This document shows positions 58,930-64,000 of a stretch of DNA of 64,000 nt, one piece after another. The DNA is taken from assembly GCF_001426525.1 (NCBI RefSeq), contig NZ_LMEW01000012.1, forward strand, positions 270,332-334,331, given 5' to 3'. The position numbers and the translations under genes are program-made. Position 1 is the stretch's first letter. Each line of letters begins with the position of its first letter. Source of the stretch: Massilia sp. Root133 (GTDB taxonomy: Bacteria > Pseudomonadota > Gammaproteobacteria > Burkholderiales > Burkholderiaceae_D). The notes below the pieces were generated by a model. The model was not told the DNA's origin. It saw only the letters and a list, made by a program, of their open reading frames with translations, and ran no database searches.

Positions 58930-59238
58930 ATGACGACTTTGACAGGCATGGGCCGGCGGGCCCTCGGTGCCGTTCCCGCGCTGGCCGATCTCTCGGACCG
59001 CGTGCTGTTCGGCGAAGTGTGGGAGCGGGACGCATTGAACAAACGGGACCGCAGCCTCGTGACGGTCGCGTGCCTGGTCGCGCTGTGCCGCGACGGGCAG
59101 CTGCCGTTCCACCTGCAGACCGCGCTCGACAACGGTGTCACCCGGGTCGAGCTGGAAGAAGTCGTGACGCACCTGGCCTTCTATGCGGGCTGGCCCGCGG
59201 CCGCCACCGCCGCGCGCCTGCTCGGCGATCTGAAGTGA
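58930..59238 (+). CDS. Carboxymuconolactone decarboxylase family protein
   Basis: 102 aa. ATG 58930 follows AAAGGAG. A single all-helical CMD/AhpD-like domain: LSDRVLFGEVWERDALNKRD, then SLVTVACLVALCRDGQLPFH, ALDNGVTRVELEEVVTHLAF and YAGWPAAATAARLL. The CxxC pair of AhpD is absent (one Cys in ACLVALCRD), so peroxidase coupling is unlikely and a decarboxylase-like role or unknown enzyme is more likely. It opens the LysR-controlled operon. Confidence 0.87.
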   Translation: MTTLTGMGRRALGAVPALADLSDRVLFGEVWERDALNKRDRSLVTVACLVALCRDGQLPFHLQTALDNGVTRVELEEVVTHLAFYAGWPAAATAARLLGDLK

Positions 59239-59248
59239 GGAGGCCGTC

Positions 59249-59644
59249 ATGCCCTTCGTCCGCATCTCCCTGCGCCGCGGCAAACCGCGCGACTACCTGC
59301 GCGCCGTATCCGACGCCGTGCACCAGGCGCTCGTCGACGCCTTCCGCATCCCCGTCGCGGACCGCTTCCACGCCATCCACCAGCACGACCCCGAGGAACT
59401 GATCTTCGACCGCGATTACCTCGGCGGCCCGCGCAGCGACGATTTCGTCCTCGTCTGCGTCACCGGCGGCAAGCCGCGCGACCCCGAGACCAAGCAGGCG
59501 TTCTACCAGCGCCTCGCCGACCTGCTGGCCGTATCGCCCGGACTGCGGCCGCAAGACCTGATGGTCATCGTCCAGACGACGGACTACGCCGACTGGTCGT
59601 TCAGCAACGGCATCGCGGCGCCGTTGGCGGAGCAGAAAACATGA
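59249..59644 (+). CDS. Tautomerase family protein
   Basis: 131 aa. ATG 59249 follows GAGGAGG. The start PFVRISLRRGKPRDYLRAVS keeps the Pro that becomes the N-terminal catalytic residue after Met removal. A duplicated-size tautomerase/4-oxalocrotonate-type fold follows, with FHAIHQHDPEELIFDRDYLG and VQTTDYADWSFSNGIA. This longer branch is found with CMD and DUF4865 genes and may act on an aromatic-derived keto acid. It overlaps the next gene by ATGA (59641-59644). Confidence 0.85.
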   Translation: MPFVRISLRRGKPRDYLRAVSDAVHQALVDAFRIPVADRFHAIHQHDPEELIFDRDYLGGPRSDDFVLVCVTGGKPRDPETKQAFYQRLADLLAVSPGLRPQDLMVIVQTTDYADWSFSNGIAAPLAEQKT

Positions 59645-60195
59645 TCGCCATGCAGTACCGCTTTCCGCTGCCCGCCGATTACGACATGGCGATCATCGAC
59701 CGGCGCATCGCGGACAAGGGCCACCTGATGGACGGCTTCCCGGGGCTGCTGTTCAAGGCCTATCTCAGCGCGCGCAAGACGGGGCCGGCGCAGGACAATG
59801 CGTATGCGCCGTTCTACGTCTGGAACACGGTCGACGGGATGCACGCGTTCCTGAACGGCCCCGGATTCGCGGGCGTGGCGCAGGCGTTCGGCCGGCCGTC
59901 GGTGGCGACGTGGCTCGTGTGGCAGGCGCGATGTGCGCCGGGCTTCGAGCACGCGCGCTTCGCGTCCGTCGAGCGGCGGACGATTCCGCCCGGCGCCGAC
60001 CTGGAAGCGTTGCGCAGGGCAGAGACACGCCTGGCCGCAGAGGCGCTCGACAGCGGAGCGCTCGTGGCAGTGGCGGGATATGAACCTGGAGACTGGACAA
60101 TCGTACGCTTTCATCTGTGGGACAGTGAACCGGCAGTCGTCGGCGCCACCACACTCATTTATACGGTCGGCCATATATCGATTGCGGAGGGGTGA
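59641..60195 (+). CDS. DUF4865 family protein
   Basis: 184 aa. ATG 59641 overlaps the tautomerase stop. The family pattern is MQYRFPLPADYDMAIIDRRI, ADKGHLMDGFPGLLFKAYLS and NAYAPFYVWNTVDGMHAFLN, with GRPSVATWLVWQARCAPGF. DUF4865 resembles a dimeric ferredoxin-like (ABM) monooxygenase fold, but this is not certain. It is the third gene of the LysR-regulated cluster. Together CMD, tautomerase and DUF4865 suggest a small-molecule detoxification or aromatic-acid step. Confidence 0.83.
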   Translation: MIAMQYRFPLPADYDMAIIDRRIADKGHLMDGFPGLLFKAYLSARKTGPAQDNAYAPFYVWNTVDGMHAFLNGPGFAGVAQAFGRPSVATWLVWQARCAPGFEHARFASVERRTIPPGADLEALRRAETRLAAEALDSGALVAVAGYEPGDWTIVRFHLWDSEPAVVGATTLIYTVGHISIAEG

Positions 60196-60286
60196 TTCGC
60201 GAGGTTATTGTAAAAATAATTTTAGAAGATTATGATTTCTTGGCCGTACACCAAAACGCGATGCAAATCACATAGCGAGAACAATA

Positions 60287-62182
60287 ATGCGGAAAGATAA
60301 AATAATCAAATGGGGTACGGCGGGCATGATCGCATTCCTGTCCATTTATGCCTATACGGCGGAGATGGACGCCGGCGACGTGGATCAAGGATGGACTGAC
60401 GCGCAGAAAAAAACATGGTATACCCTGTCGCAGGGATCGCGGCTGCTTCCTCTGACGTGGTTTCAAGCACTCGAGCAGCCGGATAACAACGATCCGTTCT
60501 TATTGCGTAGTCATACCGAAAAATATCGTTATTTGACGGATGCCACCGCGAATCCCACGCCGCTTCCTGTTGGTTTTGCCGTAGACGTTCAGGACGACAG
60601 AAGATTCTCGGAAATTACCCGGCTGAGATGGAAAAAGAACCAATCCAGTCGGGAGCCGTGGGTCGGCATGAATTGCGCGGCCTGCCATACGAATGAAATA
60701 ACTTACCATAATGTCACGGTCAGGATCGAAGGCGCACCGACGCTGGCGGATTTCCAAGGCTATATGAAGTCCTTGGACAAGGCACTCCGCGCAACGAAAG
60801 AAAATCCTGAAAAATTTGACCGCTTCGCCAAACGGGTTTTAAGACAGGACGATGCACCGGAGAGCCGGGCCATGCTGACCGCCGCGCTTGGGAAACTCGT
60901 GGATTGGCAAACGCGGGTCGAGCGGGCGAATGAGACCGACATTGAATATGGATTCGGACGTCTCGACGCTTTTGGACACATCTTTAACAAAATACTGTTG
61001 CGGACCGAGGGTGCCCAGCAACCGTTCAATCCGGCAGATGCACCGGTCAGCTATCCATTTCTGTGGAATATACATCAGCACAAGAAGGTGCAATGGAATG
61101 GGATTGCGGAAAATAAGCCGCTGGGTAATAGCCTCGATATCGGCGCGTTGGGACGTAATGTGGGCGAGGTGATTGGCGTGTTTGCGGACCTGACGTTGCT
61201 CAAGCCCGGCCCGGCGTTTAATGGCTATCCGAATAGCGCACGGGTGCAGAATCTTCTCGCGCTTGAAAAGCAGCTGTCGACGCTGAAGCCGCCGAAATGG
61301 CCGCAGGCGTTTCCTGCGATTAATCCGGATGGATGGAGTGCAGGGAAGGTGCTGTTTGAAAAGCATTGTTGGAAGTGTCATCAGGTATTGAAGCGTGACG
61401 ACCTGAAGACTTCGATTCGGAAGGAAATGAGCCCGTTGTGGGGCGCCGATGCTGTCGAAACTGATCCCTGGATGGCGTGCAATGCTTACACTTACCGGGC
61501 AAACAGCGGCCTATTGTATTCGACCCCCAAGAATTTCTTCATTGGTGCTGGCCGAAAATACGGCAAGACAGAAGATGTGGCCGATCTGCTTGCCACCGCA
61601 GTCATCGGTTCGATTTATTATCGGAAAGACGAACTCGCCAAGTATGCCGTCAACGTGCGTAGCGTGCTCTTAATGACTGACCAGTTCAATCTTCGCAAAG
61701 ATGAGGCCCGCCCGGAGCAAAACGACTCCGCGTTGACGCTGGAAATACCCCCTACGCTGTTCCAAGGGAAAGCCGAGCGTTTGCAGCATTGTATGGACGA
61801 GAAAACCAGTCCACTCCTCGCGTACAAAGCAAGACCTCTTACAGGTATCTGGGCAACGCCACCGTATTTGCATAATGGTTCCGTCGCAAGCCTCTACGAC
61901 CTTCTCCTGCCGCCAACGCAGCGCCCTCCCGTGTTCGACGTAGGGACACGGGAATTCGATCCGCAACGTGTCGGCTTCGTGACCAACGCGTCGGATCCGG
62001 GCTACCGATCGGCAAAATCGAGTGCGGACAATACCTTCCTATATCAAACTTCCGTCGTCGGGAACTCGAATGGCGGACACGATTACGGCAACGCGCAGCT
62101 GACCGATGCCGAACGTTGGGCATTGGTCGAATACATGAAAGCGATAGGGGCGGAGCGCGTCGGTAATGACATCCGCCAGTAA
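60287..62182 (+). CDS. Di-heme cytochrome c peroxidase/RoxA-like protein
   Basis: 631 aa. ATG 60287; no strong ribosome site. An N-terminal hydrophobic stretch (WGTAGMIAFLSIYAYTAEMD) serves as signal or anchor. Two heme-c motifs are present, CAACH in VGMNCAACHTNEITYHNVTV and CWKCH in EKHCWKCHQV. PPYLHNGSVASLYDLLLPPT is shared by MauG, cytochrome c peroxidase and rubber oxygenase RoxA-like proteins. The KVQWNGIAENKPLGNSLDIG and DIGALGRNVGEVIG parts place it in the di-heme peroxidase group. The gene is clearly AT-richer than all its neighbours, suggesting acquisition. The reaction (peroxidase or dioxygenase) is open. Confidence 0.85.
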   Translation: MRKDKIIKWGTAGMIAFLSIYAYTAEMDAGDVDQGWTDAQKKTWYTLSQGSRLLPLTWFQALEQPDNNDPFLLRSHTEKYRYLTDATANPTPLPVGFAVDVQDDRRFSEITRLRWKKNQSSREPWVGMNCAACHTNEITYHNVTVRIEGAPTLADFQGYMKSLDKALRATKENPEKFDRFAKRVLRQDDAPESRAMLTAALGKLVDWQTRVERANETDIEYGFGRLDAFGHIFNKILLRTEGAQQPFNPADAPVSYPFLWNIHQHKKVQWNGIAENKPLGNSLDIGALGRNVGEVIGVFADLTLLKPGPAFNGYPNSARVQNLLALEKQLSTLKPPKWPQAFPAINPDGWSAGKVLFEKHCWKCHQVLKRDDLKTSIRKEMSPLWGADAVETDPWMACNAYTYRANSGLLYSTPKNFFIGAGRKYGKTEDVADLLATAVIGSIYYRKDELAKYAVNVRSVLLMTDQFNLRKDEARPEQNDSALTLEIPPTLFQGKAERLQHCMDEKTSPLLAYKARPLTGIWATPPYLHNGSVASLYDLLLPPTQRPPVFDVGTREFDPQRVGFVTNASDPGYRSAKSSADNTFLYQTSVVGNSNGGHDYGNAQLTDAERWALVEYMKAIGAERVGNDIRQ

Positions 62183-62199
62183 TCAGTCCAACAGATCCG

Positions 62200-62415
62200 C
62201 TATCCGATCGTGTTCATCTCGCTCTCGTCTTCCGTGTAGCGCACGGGCGCCAGCCCGTGGCTGGCGATGAGCGCCTGCACGGTCGTCGGGCCTGTGGGCT
62301 CGATGCCTTCGTGCGCGAGGACCTGGTCGAGCATCTCCGCCTCGCTGATGCGGCCGGGCGTGGTGAATTCCAGCGGTTCCTCGTTGTTGCGGTACCAGAC
62401 GCGATAGTTCGGCAT
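62200..62415 (-). CDS. Small conserved hypothetical protein
   Basis: 71 aa. ATG 62415 follows ACAAGGAGAA. The product is MPNYRVWYRNNEEPLEFTTP followed by GRISEAEMLDQVLAHEGI and a short end; no signal peptide, membrane helix or known motif is seen. It is convergent with the di-heme peroxidase gene and 22 bp after the stop of the zinc-ribbon membrane protein gene, so it may be its co-transcribed partner. No function can be given. Confidence 0.6.
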   Translation of the reverse strand: MPNYRVWYRNNEEPLEFTTPGRISEAEMLDQVLAHEGIEPTGPTTVQALIASHGLAPVRYTEDESEMNTIG

Positions 62416-62437
62416 ATCGTTCTCCTTGTGATGGGGG

Positions 62438-63448
62438 TTATCCGTGCCGGAGGATCGCAATGATCTCGGCCCCGACGACGAGGCTGCAAATCACCGTGAC
62501 ATGCACCGTCATCAGCACGAGGGATCGCCCAACGGCGGCCAATCTGCCGCCGCCGTAGACAGTATGCATCGCGGCGGGCACATAGGCCACGATCCACGCG
62601 ACGGGCAGTAGCTGCACAATATCCCAGGCCGACACGAGGGCGAAGTTCCCTTGGGCCGCGCAGGCGATCAGCCAGCCCAGATTGCCCGGTATGACGATCA
62701 TCACGCTTGCGAGCACGAATGCGAACGCCGTGGTGTGCAGGGCGAAGACGAGATGGTCGCCGTAGCGGCGGCGCGAGCGCCACCAGATCAGCTTGAGATA
62801 ACCGGCAAACAGCGGAAGCGCGCCGATCAGCATGTAGGGCAGGTTGGCCAGGAAACCGTGGTTGACGATGTCGGCCTGTTCTTCCGGCGCCGCAGCCATG
62901 AAGCGCTGGGCGTTCTTTGCCCATGTCGGGTCGACACTGCCGAGCGTCATGAGCGCTTGCCCCACCGTGTGCGTCCCACTGTCCGACTTGCCTTTGATGG
63001 ACAGCGCGGCGACAGGGAATGTACCGTCGTCTCTCGCCAGGCCGGGCATCGCGTGGCTGTAGGTGGCGCCGAACGACCGGTCGTCGAACGTGACTTGGGG
63101 AAGGTCGACGCCATACAGTTTGATCAGCCCGAACATCACCAGGCTCAGCGTCAGATACAGGCGCAAAGGGTCGATATAGGGCACGCGCCGTCCGCGCAGG
63201 AAATCCACCGTCAACTGCCCCGGCCTGGACATCAGCAGGCGCAGCGTACGCCATAACCTGCCTTCCAGCGCCACGTAATGACCGATGAACTCATGGATGA
63301 ACTCCCCCGCCGACGGCGAGTGGACGGTGAGTGTCTCGCCGCACAGGGAACAAAATCGATCCCGGGCGTTGGCCTGGCAGTTGGGACAGCGGCGTGGCGT
63401 TTTGTGTTCCGCGCCGTGGTGATGCACGATTTCAAGGCTGGGTTTCAA
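62438..63448 (-). CDS. DUF3667-like zinc-ribbon membrane protein
   Basis: 336 aa. The likely start is TTG 63448, preceded by GGAGGAG at 9 nt; no suitable ATG is present in this region. The N-terminus has a zinc ribbon (RRCPNCQANARDRFCSLCGE) followed by FIGHYVALEGRLWRTLRLLM and LRGRRVPYIDPLRLYLTLSL, the DUF3667 features. Four to five transmembrane helices fill the C-terminal half (about 195-330). A role in membrane homeostasis is possible, but nothing is known. Confidence 0.75.
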   Translation of the reverse strand: MKPSLEIVHHHGAEHKTPRRCPNCQANARDRFCSLCGETLTVHSPSAGEFIHEFIGHYVALEGRLWRTLRLLMSRPGQLTVDFLRGRRVPYIDPLRLYLTLSLVMFGLIKLYGVDLPQVTFDDRSFGATYSHAMPGLARDDGTFPVAALSIKGKSDSGTHTVGQALMTLGSVDPTWAKNAQRFMAAAPEEQADIVNHGFLANLPYMLIGALPLFAGYLKLIWWRSRRRYGDHLVFALHTTAFAFVLASVMIVIPGNLGWLIACAAQGNFALVSAWDIVQLLPVAWIVAYVPAAMHTVYGGGRLAAVGRSLVLMTVHVTVICSLVVGAEIIAILRHG

Positions 63449-63533
63449 ACGGTCTGACTCCTCCGGCAATATCCCCGCAAGGTTACACGACCGATGCCGA
63501 TGCAAAATGCGTGAATTCTCACGCGGCCGCGGC

Positions 63534-64000
63534 TCAGTCCAGCGGCACCGCCCGCCACCGGTTGACTTCCGGCGGCGTGACGTCCGGTGCCGCATTGCCC
63601 CAGCTATTCCTCACATAGGTCACGACAGCCGCCACCTCCGCGTCGTCCAGCAGGGGACTGTACGGCGGCATGCCGAACGGCCGCGGATTCCCCTCGGTCG
63701 TGGGCGGGAAGCCGCCGTTCAGCACGATGCGGATGGCGTTCACCGGATCGGTCATCGTCAACGCGCCATTGCCGGCCAGCGGCGGATACGCGGGATGTCC
63801 GGCGACGCTCGCGCCGCGGCCGTCGCTGCCGTGGCAGTCGACGCAGTGGTGTTCGTACAGCTTCTTGCCCGCCTTCATGATCTCCTCGGGCGGCGGCGTG
63901 ATTGGCCGCCGCGGCGCTGGATCGGCCGGCAGCGATTTCAGATACGTCGCCATCGCCCCCGCATCCGCGTCGGTCAGGTATTGCAGGCTTTGTCCCACGA
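63534..64000 (-). CDS. c-type cytochrome subunit, 5' part cut by window edge
   Basis: The last 155 codons of a gene whose start lies right of the window. The heme motif CVDCH lies in YEHHCVDCHGSDGRGAS. Upstream is YLTDADAGAMATYLKSLPAD, and the Met ligand is probably in PFGMPPYSPLLDDAEVAAVV, giving a class I cytochrome c domain of the alcohol-dehydrogenase cytochrome-subunit type. Such subunits usually carry three hemes and pass electrons from a dehydrogenase to the chain. Only the C-terminal heme domain is visible here. Confidence 0.85.
   Translation of the reverse strand, partial: VGQSLQYLTDADAGAMATYLKSLPADPAPRRPITPPPEEIMKAGKKLYEHHCVDCHGSDGRGASVAGHPAYPPLAGNGALTMTDPVNAIRIVLNGGFPPTTEGNPRPFGMPPYSPLLDDAEVAAVVTYVRNSWGNAAPDVTPPEVNRWRAVPLD

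Overview
The window is GC-rich, densely packed DNA that reads as the chromosome of a betaproteobacterium, most likely an Oxalobacteraceae of the Massilia/Duganella/Telluria type. This is inferred from the mix of PhaB-type acetoacetyl-CoA reductase, YaeQ, PurU, RhlE, large TonB-dependent receptors beside plant-polysaccharide glycosidases, and many small glycine-zipper and BON envelope proteins. No rRNA, tRNA, CRISPR array, intact insertion sequence or prophage was seen. Repeats are limited to small palindromic elements.

Layout. About 1-21.9 kb is an envelope and stress region: a Crp-like regulator, glycine-zipper and BON lipoproteins, AsmA, two DUF4398 proteins (one fused to an OmpA domain), a ferritin-like protein, a YqjD/YqjE/YqjK-like trio, a secreted protein with three C-X10-C loops, an AI-2E family permease, a YihY protein and a large OmpA porin. 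A peroxiredoxin-glutaredoxin fusion, MtfA peptidase, PhaB, a DksA-like zinc finger, hydroxypyruvate isomerase and an MFS/MarR pair follow. From 22 to 31 kb lie RhlE helicase, SuhB, TrmJ, a Tat-signal protein coupled to a GMC oxidoreductase, an alpha/beta hydrolase, a TetR regulator, a LOG-family protein and a DeoR regulator.

31-40 kb is a plant-polysaccharide locus: a GH65-like enzyme divergent from a TonB receptor-GH28-GH43 operon. A four-gene minus-strand operon (45.5 to 39.9 kb) with overlapping or abutting genes links a porin-like barrel, a small phosphate-binding-like periplasmic protein, a Cache-PAS-GGDEF-EAL sensor and a membrane diguanylate cyclase. 45.7-49.4 kb is mostly housekeeping (M48-type peptidase, KGG protein, CurA-like reductase, PurU, YaeQ). 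49.5-53.1 kb is a copper-handling cluster (DUF2946, PCuAC chaperone, YcnI-like protein, TonB receptor), followed by a DUF2807 protein and a GH3 beta-glucosidase.

The right end carries an orphan PilT/PilU-like ATPase, a LysR-CMD-tautomerase-DUF4865 cluster, an AT-richer di-heme peroxidase/RoxA-like gene that looks acquired, a zinc-ribbon membrane protein and a c-type cytochrome cut by the window edge.

The most interesting candidates for a poorly described system are the porin/binding-protein/c-di-GMP operon, the triple C-X10-C secreted protein, the orphan pilus-type ATPase, and the palindromic repeat family carrying GGGGTCAG at 21.9 and 47.8 kb. Start sites were chosen by Shine-Dalgarno spacing. 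All functions are read from motifs and context and were not checked by database search.
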